Below are positions 15,553 through 23,360 of a stretch of 64,000 nucleotides of DNA, one piece after another (positions within the stretch are counted from its first letter, which is position 1; every line of letters starts with the position of its first letter). The position numbers were made by a program, and so were the translations under genes. Location: contig JACKBA010000016.1 of assembly GCA_020634815.1 (NCBI GenBank), forward strand, positions 62,001 to 126,000, written 5' to 3'. The notes under the pieces were generated by a model. That model searched no databases. It was not told the DNA's origin and saw nothing but the letters and a program-made list of their open reading frames with translations. This stretch comes from Caldilineaceae bacterium (GTDB taxonomy: Bacteria > Chloroflexota > Anaerolineae > Caldilineales > Caldilineaceae).

Positions 15553-16098
15553 TCAGGATACAGCCATCTCAGACGCCACGCGCGCACGACCCAAGAAGGC
15601 GAAGAAGGTGAGTACGGCCGCGGTGATCCAGGCGCCAGTGGCAAAGGGCATTGTCACGTACAGCGCAAGGAGCACCCCCGCGCTGACGAGCACGCCGGCG
15701 AGCACGTAGAACATCTTCATGCCGTAGAGGGTCACGAAGGGCAGGTAGTGGGCTCCCAGGACGATCATGAATGCGGGATAGAACCATTCGAGCCGATAGA
15801 GTGCGGCCGCTGTGACCAACAGCAGAGATAGCGGCAGCACAAACGCTGCTTGCATCCCTAATGCGTTCAGCGGGTTCTCTTTGGAGACGCCGGCGCGGTG
15901 GCCAATCAGGAGCAGGCCGAGTTTCGTGAGTGGGAAGATGAAGAACCCGGCGACGACGAGCAGCGCTATCGCCCAGCGTTCGCTTCCCCAAGTAGCCAGC
16001 ACCGCAGAGGCGAACCAGAGAATTGCGGAGACAAGTTGCCCCATGAAGCCGCCCAGCATGCCATGCCGCATGTCGCGTTGCGCCTCTTCGACTGTCAT
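15553..16098 (-). CDS. Multi-pass membrane protein, DUF7010-like
   Basis: A 181-residue protein with about five or six hydrophobic segments, starting MTVEEAQRDMRHGMLGG. It resembles small membrane proteins grouped as DUF7010, with no known function. AGGAG lies 8 nt before ATG 16098. The frame extends far upstream into the aquaporin gene, but that extension is a shadow. The aquaporin gene ends 23 bp upstream on the same strand, so the two are probably co-transcribed. No catalytic motif is seen. Confidence 0.75.
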   Translation of the reverse strand: MTVEEAQRDMRHGMLGGFMGQLVSAILWFASAVLATWGSERWAIALLVVAGFFIFPLTKLGLLLIGHRAGVSKENPLNALGMQAAFVLPLSLLLVTAAALYRLEWFYPAFMIVLGAHYLPFVTLYGMKMFYVLAGVLVSAGVLLALYVTMPFATGAWITAAVLTFFAFLGRARVASEMAVS

Positions 16099-16121
16099 CC
16101 GCAATTCTCCTGTCCGGCTAC

Positions 16122-16823
16122 CTACGCTGTGCTCGGCTCTTTGGCGATGAGGCGATACAAGACGGCGCCGAGAATGCCGCCGACGATAGGCGCCACCCAG
16201 AAGAGCCAGAGTTGCTCGATGGCCCAGCCGCCCACATACACGGCGACGCCGGTGCTGCGCGCCGGGTTGACGGAGGCGTTTGTCACCGGGATGAGGAACA
16301 AGTGGATGAGGGTCAGGCTCAGGCCGATGGCAATGCCCGCAAAGCCTTTGGGCGCGCGTGCGTCGGTCGCCCCCATGATGACGAAGAGAAAGGCCATGGT
16401 CATGACGACCTCGGCGATGGCAGCGGACATGAGGGCGTAGCCACCCAGCGAATGCTCGCCGTAGCCGTTGGCGGCGAACCCATTGGAGAGGCTGAATCCT
16501 GCGGCGCCGCTGGCGACCAGATAGAGGACGCCGCCTGCGGCGATGCCGCCCAGGACCTGCGCTACGATGTAGGGCAGCAGATCTCTGGCGGGGAATCGAC
16601 CGCCGGCCCACAGGCCAAAGGTGACGGCCGGGTTGATGTGACAGCCGGAGATATGACCGATGGCGTAGGCCATGGTCAGAACGGTGAGGCCAAAGGCGAG
16701 GCTGACGCCAAGTAAGCCGATGCCGATATTGGGAATCCCAGCGGCCAATACGGCGGAGCCACAGCCGGCGAGAACCAGCCAGAAGGTCCCGATGAATTCC
16801 GCCCCATATTTCTTGAAGTCCAT
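16122..16823 (-). CDS. aqpZ: Aquaporin Z-type water channel
   Basis: A 233-residue MIP-family channel with six membrane helices and both half-helix signatures: SGCHINPAVTFG (NPA at 64-66) and NASVNPARSTG (NPA near 187). The selectivity-filter pattern is that of water channels: aromatic Phe in helix 2, His in LTLIHL, and Arg after the second NPA. This favours water rather than glycerol. The length matches AqpZ. AGGAG precedes the ATG. It is likely co-transcribed with the small membrane protein downstream. Confidence 0.93.
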   Translation of the reverse strand: MDFKKYGAEFIGTFWLVLAGCGSAVLAAGIPNIGIGLLGVSLAFGLTVLTMAYAIGHISGCHINPAVTFGLWAGGRFPARDLLPYIVAQVLGGIAAGGVLYLVASGAAGFSLSNGFAANGYGEHSLGGYALMSAAIAEVVMTMAFLFVIMGATDARAPKGFAGIAIGLSLTLIHLFLIPVTNASVNPARSTGVAVYVGGWAIEQLWLFWVAPIVGGILGAVLYRLIAKEPSTA

Positions 16824-17067
16824 GGTTTTCTCCTATGCGCTGTTAATTGGATGTATCAGTTAACGCAACGTGCGTTCAACGAAAAGTACGCTCAATGAAA
16901 AGGCGAGACACGTCAAACCGGAGAAACAGTTTGCCCATACAGACCGACAGAATGCCCACTGACAGATTCTGAGATGCAAACGGCAACAGTTTACCCGCGC
17001 AGCCGAGGATAAGGCAACTGCGTAAAATCTGCCCTGGAGCTGCCTCAGGGTTTGGGTGGGGAGATAT

Positions 17068-17739
17068 TTAAGGGTTCAGAATCAGAGATTCCGCCAGTGC
17101 CTGGAGGTCGCGCACAAAGTCGGCCGGATCAGGTGGCGAGATCCACTTGATCGCTGCCCAGTCATCGTGTGACGCCGAATCGAGCACGCGCGCCACTTCG
17201 ATGGGGAAGATTCCGGCTGCTTTGCTGTCGGCGTTCGAGATGGCCGAACCGAGCGGCAACTGCATCTTTGAGCAGAAGCCCCAAATGTCGGCGAAGTCCT
17301 TGGGATCGGTGCGGTCAACTAGCGCCGTGACTTTGTTGGCCAGAATATTCTCGGCGCTATCCAGCCGGCCCAATTGAGGATGCAACCAAACTTCGCCGGT
17401 GTGCGCAGGTACGTCGTTGATCATCTCGATCTTGAGCGCAGTTCCGGCCTGCGTCACGGTGAGGCGCACAAACCGCGATTCGCGCAGGGTCACCGCAACC
17501 GTCCACTCTGACCTATGCGCCAACGCTTCGATCACACGGCTTGCCCACAACGCAAAGCCGTTGTCGTCGTTGACGAACAGATCGAGATCGTCGGAAAAGC
17601 GGTGCTGGAGATAGCCGCGCGAGCTTGCCGTGCCACCGCTCAAGTAGAAGCCAGTGTCGAGCGCGTTGACGAGTTGGAGCACAGCATCCTGGAGCGGGTA
17701 GAGCGTCTCAAAGTAGAACGAAGGAGCAAAGGACGCCAT
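17068..17739 (-). CDS. AbiEii/AbiGii-type nucleotidyltransferase
   Basis: A 223-residue nucleotidyltransferase-fold protein of the AbiEii toxin family. The diagnostic motif is in residues 30-55: GFYLSGGTASSRGYLQHRFS followed by DDLDLFV, with the paired Asp that bind metal. Later motifs are ENILANKVTALVDRTDPKDF (about 128-147) and a helical C-terminus. Its ATG overlaps the stop of the upstream small gene (TAATG), so the two are translated together, as in toxin-antitoxin or abortive-infection pairs. The partner is not the usual AbiEi winged-helix antitoxin. Confidence 0.88.
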   Translation of the reverse strand: MASFAPSFYFETLYPLQDAVLQLVNALDTGFYLSGGTASSRGYLQHRFSDDLDLFVNDDNGFALWASRVIEALAHRSEWTVAVTLRESRFVRLTVTQAGTALKIEMINDVPAHTGEVWLHPQLGRLDSAENILANKVTALVDRTDPKDFADIWGFCSKMQLPLGSAISNADSKAAGIFPIEVARVLDSASHDDWAAIKWISPPDPADFVRDLQALAESLILNP

Positions 17740-18020
17740 TAGAGCAACTCGGGGTGATGTCGTGGCAGCCAGTCGACGAGAAAGTCGAAGCCGCGCCGCC
17801 GCGTCTCGGAACGGATGCGATGGCGCCAGGCCGACCAGCCTTCCACCAGGCCGGCAAAGCCAAGCAGCCGGACGATGTCCGCATATGCGCCATACTCAAG
17901 CAGGCGAATCGCCGCCCAGTCACGGTTCAGGCGGCCAATCGTCAACTCGCCAGCCAGCAGGGCCTGGAATTGCGCCTCGTCAATATCGTAGTCCCACACA
18001 AAGGGAAGACGGTCTGCCAT
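17739..18020 (-). CDS. Small helical partner of the AbiEii-type protein
   Basis: A 93-residue acidic/aromatic helical protein (MADRLPFVWDYDIDEAQFQ.., ..LLEYGAYADIVRLLG.., ..FDFLVDWLPRHHPELL). It resembles the short proteins, some grouped as DUF6922, that commonly precede AbiEii-type nucleotidyltransferases; I do not know its activity. ATG 18020 is chosen because a good promoter ends 7 nt before it (18028-18056), implying a leaderless mRNA. Its stop overlaps the next start. Its position suggests an antitoxin or regulatory subunit (inference). Confidence 0.7.
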   Translation of the reverse strand: MADRLPFVWDYDIDEAQFQALLAGELTIGRLNRDWAAIRLLEYGAYADIVRLLGFAGLVEGWSAWRHRIRSETRRRGFDFLVDWLPRHHPELL

Positions 18021-18027
18021 AGTGGTA

Positions 18028-18056
18028 ATTCTACGCAAAAGGTGAGTTGTTGTCGA
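18028..18056 (-). promoter_or_regulatory. Promoter giving a probable leaderless mRNA
   Basis: Minus strand TCGACA, 17-nt spacer, TAGAAT; the -10 is followed by only 7 nt before the ATG at 18020. Transcription would start at or next to the start codon. Confidence 0.45.
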
Positions 18057-18111
18057 TTGCGACGGGACCGGTGCGCGCCCTTGCATCTGGCGGCGCTTCT
18101 TCGCTTCGCCG

Positions 18112-18276
18112 TCAGTGGCGACAACGGTTCTGTACGGAGACAAAGAGTCGCCAGTGGCCTTCGGAGATCACTTCGACGGCGCCATCGACAACCTGGATGG
18201 CGGTTTCATCGTCGATGGCGTAGGTGGGCACGGGCACTGCGGCCCAGCGTTCGACACCGGCTATCGTGCCATCTTG
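18112..18276 (-). pseudogene. Possible remnant of a short protein gene
   Basis: A 54-codon open frame without ATG reads ..VPTYAIDDETAIQVVDG and EVISEGHWRLFVSVQ, which has the composition of real protein. It could start at GTG codons within. It may be a fragment left by rearrangement; the rest of 18021-18373 shows nothing recognisable. Confidence 0.25.
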
Positions 18277-18373
18277 TCAACCGTGCGGCGCGACCGGTTT
18301 GTCCTTCTGCCGTTTGAATCGATAATGGGGCGCAATGGGCCGGCTTGCGCTTTCAATGAAAGGAAGACATACG

Positions 18374-18898
18374 ATGGTGGATGGAACGATCGTGATCCGC
18401 GATGAGCGAGCCGCCGACGCCGGCGTGATCACGGCGGTGACGGTGGATGCGTTTGAGACGCTGGCGATCAGCAACCACACGGAGCAGTTCATCGTCGAGG
18501 CGCTGCGGGCGGCCGGGGTGCTGACGGTCTCGCTGGTGGCGGAGGTGGACGGCCGCGTCGTGGGGCATATTGCGTTTTCGCCGGTGACCATGTCCGATGG
18601 GACGGCGGGCTGGTATGGGCTTGGCCCGGTCTCGGTGCTGCCGGCGTATCAGGGCATGGGGATCGGCGGAGCGCTGATCGTTGAGGGGCTGGCGCGGCTG
18701 CGCAAGCTGGGCGCCAGGGGCTGCTGCCTGGTTGGGCACCCAGGCTATTACGGGCGTTTCGGCTTCGAGCATGTGGACGGCCTGGCCTACGAGGGCGTGC
18801 CGCCGGAGGCATTCTTTGTGCTGGCGTTTGACGGGCCGCTGCCGCAGGGGACGGTGGCGTTCCATGCGGCTTTTGCGGTGGATGGCAGCCCCGAGTAG
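18374..18898 (+). CDS. GNAT family N-acetyltransferase, YhbS-like
   Basis: A 174-residue acyl-CoA-dependent acetyltransferase. The acetyl-CoA binding motif is in VSVLPAYQGMGIGGALIVEG (about 85-105). It is followed by the family end motif GCCLVGHPGYYGRFGFE. These are characteristic of the YhbS-like subgroup. Start ATG 18374 has AAAGGAAG upstream; the longer in-frame start at 18335 lacks one. The substrate is unknown. It is followed by a broken second GNAT gene. Confidence 0.88.
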   Translation: MVDGTIVIRDERAADAGVITAVTVDAFETLAISNHTEQFIVEALRAAGVLTVSLVAEVDGRVVGHIAFSPVTMSDGTAGWYGLGPVSVLPAYQGMGIGGALIVEGLARLRKLGARGCCLVGHPGYYGRFGFEHVDGLAYEGVPPEAFFVLAFDGPLPQGTVAFHAAFAVDGSPE

Positions 18899-19015
18899 TC
18901 GGCGGATTCGCGCACATCCCATGCATGACGCGCCGGTTGACACGTCGCACCACAGAGGCGCGGGCATGCAGGGGCGCGACATCGACAACATCGTGAAGGC
19001 CAGGGTGAGGCGGAT

Positions 19016-19439
19016 ATGATTCGCGCCTATCGGCCGGCGGATTGCGAGGCGGTGCTGGCACTGTGGGCGCGTGCGTCGGCAGTGGCGCACGCGTTTCTCA
19101 GCCCCGACTTTCTGGCGCAGGAGTGCATTGATATCCGCGAGGCGCTATCTGCCCAACGCCGAGACGTGGGTGTGGGAGGAGGGCGGGCGGTGGCCGGCTT
19201 TGTCTCGCTGGTGGGCAGCGAGGTCGGCGGACTCTTCGTCGACCCGACATGCCAGCGCCGCGGATCGGGCGGGCGCTCATCGAGCAGGCGCGTGCGTTGC
19301 GCGGCGCGCTCGACGTGGAGGTGTTCGAGCTGAACACGCAAGGCCGGGCCTTTACGCGGCGATGGGGTTTGTCGTCGGCGCGGTCGATCCACGAGGCGAC
19401 GGGGTTTGTGCTGGTGAGGATGCGGCTGGAAGGAGGGGA
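19016..19439 (+). pseudogene. GNAT acetyltransferase gene with about five frameshifts
   Basis: Reading across frames reconstructs an acetyltransferase: MIRAYRPADCEAVLALWARA.., DIREA, a shift to YLPNAETWVWEEGGR, a shift back to VAGFVSLVGSEVGGLFVDP, a shift to IGRALIEQARALRGALDVEV, a shift to LYAAMGFVVGA, and a shift to RSIHEATGFVLVRMRLEG. Each change is a single-base gain or loss in a short GC run (near 19144, 19187, 19260, 19345 and 19380). The protein sequence is otherwise well preserved. It is therefore either a recent pseudogene or a patch of indel base-call errors. Confidence 0.75.
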
Positions 19440-19582
19440 GAATAATGGTCAATGGTCAACGGTCAATTGTCAATGGGGGAGGGAGAAAATCATTGTTGAT
19501 GGGTGATTGCTAATTGTTGATGTCCCTTCAGCCCCTCATCTTGTCATCCCCTCATTCCCTCATTCCTTCATCCATTCACAAC
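19438..19582. repeat. Composite G-rich/C-rich intergenic repeat
   Basis: AATGGTCAATGGTCAACGG and TCAATTGTCAATGGGG, then ATTGTTGATGGGTGATTGC and TAATTGTTGATG, then CCCCTCATCTTGTCATCC and CCCTCATTCC words. It lies between the broken GNAT gene and the converging GNAT gene. Confidence 0.75.
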
Positions 19583-20491
19583 TCAACTGCACGCTTTCCT
19601 ATAGCTGTCGATGGGATGCCAGGGGCGGAAGCCGCAGGCGTGGTAGAGGCCGGTGGCGGCGGCGTTGTCGCCGAAGTGGGCAACGGTGGCGGTGGTCATG
19701 CCGGCGGCGGCCATGTGCTGCATGCCGTGCAGCAGGATTGCCCGTCCCAGCCCGCGGCGGTTGTAGTCGCGGTGCACGCCGACCGGCTCGAAGAGCCCGG
19801 CGCGATTGAGCGGGTCAAACCAGATGATCGTGAAGGCGGCAAAGGCGCCGTCGGGCGCACGGATGACCAACTCGCGTTCGGGCGCGTAGCCGGGTGACTG
19901 CATGACGCCGGCGTAGCTTTCGGCAGTCCAACTCGAGCCGAAGGCGCCGCTGTGCACGGTGGCCAATGCGGCGGCATCGTCGAGACCCTGCGCCGCGCCA
20001 AAGGTGAAGCCGTCGGGCAGGGTCGGCATGGCGACATCGCCGATGGGCGTGCGGGTCAGGGTAAAGGGCGGGCCGCTTTCCTTCTCCCAGCCCAGCGCCG
20101 TCAGCACCTCCACGCGCGCACTGTCGCCGCGAAAGCCATCGGCGTAGAGGTAGTCGGCGGCAATATCGTGCCGGCGCATAAGCTCGACGGTGCGCTCCCA
20201 GGCGTAGGTGAGCACCTCGCGCTCAAATGCACCGCCGCGCAAGTCGGGACGCACCTGCGCGTCAAAGCCTTTGTGTCGCATGTTGGCCAGCACCCACGCC
20301 GCAATGCCGCCGTCGTCCTCCCAAATCGTCAGGAGTGTGGCGGGGTCGTAGCCGCGGTTGCCGTTGTAGATGTGGTGCGGGATGTCGCCGGGGTGCAGGT
20401 AGCCGCAGTGATCGGTGACGGCGATGGCGGCGGCGTTGAAGTCCTGGAGCCGCTGTAGATCGGCGGCGCCGGTGTAAGCGCGTTGGTTCAT
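19583..20491 (-). CDS. Two-domain GNAT acetyltransferase
   Basis: A 302-residue protein with two GNAT folds. The N-terminal domain (about 1-145) is degenerate. The C-terminal domain (about 155-300) holds the acetyl-CoA loop EPVGVHRDYNRRGLGRAIL and the closing motif AHFGDNAAATGLYHACGF. The arrangement resembles mycothiol-synthase-like tandem GNATs, but the substrate is unknown. The promoter block copy c (20511-20539) lies just upstream, leaving a leader of only about 12 nt. Confidence 0.85.
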   Translation of the reverse strand: MNQRAYTGAADLQRLQDFNAAAIAVTDHCGYLHPGDIPHHIYNGNRGYDPATLLTIWEDDGGIAAWVLANMRHKGFDAQVRPDLRGGAFEREVLTYAWERTVELMRRHDIAADYLYADGFRGDSARVEVLTALGWEKESGPPFTLTRTPIGDVAMPTLPDGFTFGAAQGLDDAAALATVHSGAFGSSWTAESYAGVMQSPGYAPERELVIRAPDGAFAAFTIIWFDPLNRAGLFEPVGVHRDYNRRGLGRAILLHGMQHMAAAGMTTATVAHFGDNAAATGLYHACGFRPWHPIDSYRKACS

Positions 20492-20510
20492 GGTAGTTGC
20501 TCCCGGGTCG

Positions 20511-20539
20511 ATTATGGATCAGGCTGGTGGAATGGGCAA
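20511..20539 (-). promoter_or_regulatory. Recurrent sigma70-like promoter block, copy c
   Basis: Minus strand TTGCCC, a 17-nt spacer containing ACCAGCCTGATC, CATAAT. The -10 lies about 20 nt from the GNAT start codon at 20491, which makes the promoter reading especially plausible for this copy. Confidence 0.6.
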
Positions 20540-20547
20540 TGAAGAGA

Positions 20548-20730
20548 GGGAGAGAGCTAATGGTTAACGGTCAATGGTCAACGGTCAATTGTCAATCGGG
20601 GGAGGCAGGGATGAATTGTTGATGGGGAGATTGCTGATGGATGAATTGCTGATTGTTGATTGTCACCCCCTCATCCCCTCACCTTGTCACCCCCTCATCC
20701 CCTCATCCCCTCATCCCCTCATCCAGTTCA
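20548..20730. repeat. Composite repeat that runs into the 3' end of a gene
   Basis: AATGGTTAACGGTCAATGG and GGTCAATTGTCAATCGGGGG, GAATTGTTGATGGGGAGATTG, then repeated CCCCTCATC and CACCTTGTCA words. The last C-rich units supply the final codons (DEGMRG and stop) of the Imm-5-like gene at 20703-21215. Confidence 0.75.
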
Positions 20731-21215
20731 AAATAAAGCGCGTCCTGCCTGGTCCGGCCGGGGCCGCGCGCGGGCATGCGGCGGAGAAGGGCGCGCACGG
20801 CGGGGGCGGCGTGGTCGATGGCCCAGCGGATCTCGGCGGCCGCGGCAGTGGGGTCGTTGTTGGCATCGAGTTCGCGGGCGAGCGCGGCGTACATGGCGGG
20901 GCCGAGGACGTGCTTGACCTGGTCGACGTCGACCGAGTCGTGCATGTAGGCGGTGCCAGCCGCAACGCCGGCGGAGCGTGCGGCCGCCGCGGCCGCGGGG
21001 TCGCCTACGTCACGCGCCGCGGCGTAGGCGGCCGAGACCAGCGTGCGCAGGTGGGCGGAGCGCTTTGCCCCGCCCGCATAGGCCCGTGCGCCGTCGATGG
21101 CCTGGCGCGGCCGCGGGTCGGCAGGAGCCTTCGCCTCAAAGAGCGGCAGCACGTGCGCGGCGCAGTCGGCAGTCCAGGTTGCGAGCAGGCGGCGGTCGGC
21201 GTCGGTTAGTTCCAT
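20703..21215 (-). CDS. Imm-5-like helical protein
   Basis: A 170-residue all-helical protein resembling the Imm-5 family of putative immunity proteins: TDADRRLLATWTADCAAHVL, PRPRQAIDGARAYAGG, LVSAAYAAARDVGDPAAAAA and AYMHDSVDVDQVKHVLGPA. Family members are thought to neutralise toxins, but no toxin gene is nearby. It starts one base after the stop of the small upstream gene, so it belongs to the aldehyde oxidoreductase operon. The extreme C-terminus is encoded by repeat DNA, which suggests a recent change of its end. Confidence 0.7.
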   Translation of the reverse strand: MELTDADRRLLATWTADCAAHVLPLFEAKAPADPRPRQAIDGARAYAGGAKRSAHLRTLVSAAYAAARDVGDPAAAAAARSAGVAAGTAYMHDSVDVDQVKHVLGPAMYAALARELDANNDPTAAAAEIRWAIDHAAPAVRALLRRMPARGPGRTRQDALYFELDEGMRG

Positions 21216-21216
21216 G

Positions 21217-21426
21217 TTATTTCTGACTGGCTGTGTTTTGTCTCAGTGCCATCGCCGGCCGACTGACATCTTCGACACTTCTATCCTGCCACAAGTTACG
21301 CTGCCAATTGGTGTAGTCGAAGGGTTCGCGCAAGATCAAGCTGATGAATCTTTCCGCATTGACCTCACCTAGAGCATCGGTAAGCGCCTTGACTCCTAGC
21401 AGCTTGATTTCTGTATCGGTGATCAT
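21217..21426 (-). CDS. Small conserved-looking protein coupled to AOR
   Basis: A 69-residue protein: MITDTEIKLLGVKALTDALG, VNAERFISLILREPFDYTNW, then a polar tail. It resembles a family of short proteins with the pattern LG-x(4)-A-x-RF..DYT-x-W seen in cyanobacteria and Chloroflexota, often as the second member of small operons; function unknown. Its ATG overlaps the AOR stop (ATGA) and its stop is one base from the next start, so all three are translationally linked. Confidence 0.7.
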   Translation of the reverse strand: MITDTEIKLLGVKALTDALGEVNAERFISLILREPFDYTNWQRNLWQDRSVEDVSRPAMALRQNTASQK

Positions 21427-23318
21427 GCCATTGCCCACGCGATGCCAAGTTCCTCGAGCCGCTCGACGGTCGGGTTGCCGGTCTCGACGTCCCAGCCGGC
21501 CAGGCGGTAGTAGAGATCCTTGGCCTGCTCGATCTCTTCCTCGGTGACGCGGATGCCGTCGCTGACGCCGCCGGTGAGGGGCTGGTGCAGGCGGGGCGGC
21601 AGCTTGTCCTCCTCGCGGGTGAAGCCCTCGCGCGCGTTGAAGACCTTCATCAGGTTGACGCGGCGCGCGCCAACTTCCATGAGCTCGCGCAGGGTGGTGT
21701 CCCAGCCGGTGACGGCGTTGACCACTTCGGCCACGGTCGACGGCCCGTAGAGCTGCCACGTCGTGCCCCAGTCAAACTGGCAGAGGTTGAGCGAGTCCAT
21801 GAGGCCCGTCCAGTACTGGGTGACGAGCGTGAACTCGACCTTCTCCTCGCCCAGGCTCGTGGCGGGCACGGGGCGCGTCAGGCCCAGCTCGGCCAGCCAG
21901 CCCAGGCTGCGGTCGCCGGAGTTCTCTTCGTAGGAGGTGTCGTGCTCGCTCGATTGGTGGTCGGCGCCGAAGGGATTGACGGCATAGATGAGCCCCATGC
22001 TGCGCTTGACCTGCGGCATGTGCGCCGGCGCCTCGGCGCCCTTGACGGTGATGAGGCGCGCCTGCGCATCCGGCCCGACCTGCGCGGCGGCGCGCGCCGA
22101 GCCCTCGGCCAGCAGGTTGCCCAGCCGCCCGCGGCGGAAGGCCGTCGCCTCCAGCGCGGCGAGCACGGCGTGCGGGTCGCCCCAGCGCAGCGCCAGCCCG
22201 TCGGTGTCGGCGTCGGTGAGGATGCCTTCCTCGTAACACTCGATGGCCCAGGCGATGGTGGCGCCGGCGCCGATGGTGTCCAGCCCGTAATCATTGCAGA
22301 GAGCGTTGGCCTTGGAGACGGCGGCGAGGTCGCGCACGTCGCAGTAGGAGCCGAAGGTGGCGATGGTCTCGTATTCGGGGCCGCCCAGCTCGCGTTGCAT
22401 CGCGAACTCGCCTTCGCTTTCGACTTCGCGCTTGCAGCGCACCACGCAGGCGTAGCAGGTGTCGCGGCCGACCAGGATCGTCTCCGCCAGCCGCTCGCCG
22501 GAGATTTCCTCGGCGTATTCGAAGTGCCCACTCCGGTAATTTCGTGTAGGCAAGCCGCCGGAGAACTCCTGGCCGAGCACCACGCCGGCGGTGCCAAGCT
22601 CGCCCAACTCCTGCATGCCGCGGTTGGTCTTGAACTCGGCGGCGCCCAAGGCGGCTACCGCCTTGACGCCCTTGGGGTCGGCGTAGGTGGGGCGCTGCGT
22701 GCCGCGCACGGCAATCGCCTTGAGGTTCTTGGCGCCCATGACCGCGCCCAATCCGGTACGGCCGGCGGCTCGATTTCGCATATTGATGATGGCGCCGGTG
22801 CGCACCAGGTTCTCACCGGCGGGCCCGCAGCAGGCCACTTCGACCTTGCCGTCGCCCAGATCCTCGCGCAGGCGTGTCTCCGTATCCCACGCGCCCAGGC
22901 CCCACAGGTGCGACGCGTCGCGCAGCTCGGCCTGGCCGTCCTTGATCCACAGGTAGACGGGGTTCGCCGCCTTGCCCAGGAAGACGATGCCGTCAAAGCC
23001 GGCGTTCTTCAGCTCGGCCGGGAAGAAGCCGCCGGCCTGTGAGTCGCCGATGGCGCCGGTGAGGGGCGACTTGGCGTTGGCCGTCATGCGGCTCTGGCCG
23101 GAGAAGGGCGCGCCGGTGACGACGCTCAGCATGAGGGTGAGCACGTTGTCGGGACCCAGGGCGTCGGCGCCGGGTGGCATGTGCTTGAGGATGTAGTACA
23201 TGCCGAAGTTGGTGCCGCCCATGTAGGTGCGGTACCACGCCTCGTCGTGTTCATCCACGCGCACCTGGCCGGCGCTCAGGTCGACGACCAGAATCTTTCC
23301 ATGATAACCGTAGGGCAT
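21423..23318 (-). CDS. aor: Tungsten-dependent aldehyde ferredoxin oxidoreductase
   Basis: A 631-residue cytoplasmic enzyme of the AOR family, which oxidises aldehydes to acids with ferredoxin using a tungstopterin and a 4Fe-4S cluster. The N-terminal pterin-binding domain has MPYGYHGKILVVDL, YMGGTNFGMYYIL, APFSGQSRMTANAKSPLTG and GPAGENLVRTGAI. The cluster cysteines are in CYACVVRCKR (about 290-299), plus the later Cys in SLNLCQFDW. The length is standard. AAGGAG precedes the ATG. It is co-transcribed with the phasin-like gene upstream and two small genes downstream. The substrate cannot be inferred. The enzyme suggests an anaerobic or microaerobic branch of metabolism. Confidence 0.92.
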   Translation of the reverse strand: MPYGYHGKILVVDLSAGQVRVDEHDEAWYRTYMGGTNFGMYYILKHMPPGADALGPDNVLTLMLSVVTGAPFSGQSRMTANAKSPLTGAIGDSQAGGFFPAELKNAGFDGIVFLGKAANPVYLWIKDGQAELRDASHLWGLGAWDTETRLREDLGDGKVEVACCGPAGENLVRTGAIINMRNRAAGRTGLGAVMGAKNLKAIAVRGTQRPTYADPKGVKAVAALGAAEFKTNRGMQELGELGTAGVVLGQEFSGGLPTRNYRSGHFEYAEEISGERLAETILVGRDTCYACVVRCKREVESEGEFAMQRELGGPEYETIATFGSYCDVRDLAAVSKANALCNDYGLDTIGAGATIAWAIECYEEGILTDADTDGLALRWGDPHAVLAALEATAFRRGRLGNLLAEGSARAAAQVGPDAQARLITVKGAEAPAHMPQVKRSMGLIYAVNPFGADHQSSEHDTSYEENSGDRSLGWLAELGLTRPVPATSLGEEKVEFTLVTQYWTGLMDSLNLCQFDWGTTWQLYGPSTVAEVVNAVTGWDTTLRELMEVGARRVNLMKVFNAREGFTREEDKLPPRLHQPLTGGVSDGIRVTEEEIEQAKDLYYRLAGWDVETGNPTVERLEELGIAWAMA

Positions 23319-23360
23319 GGCGTCCTTCTCCTTGTTGGTAGAACCGGCGAATCGTGAGGC

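Noticed and set aside
13980..15611. 543-codon plus-strand open frame
   Set aside because: Antisense to the DUF1254/DUF1214 gene, which is clearly the real gene.
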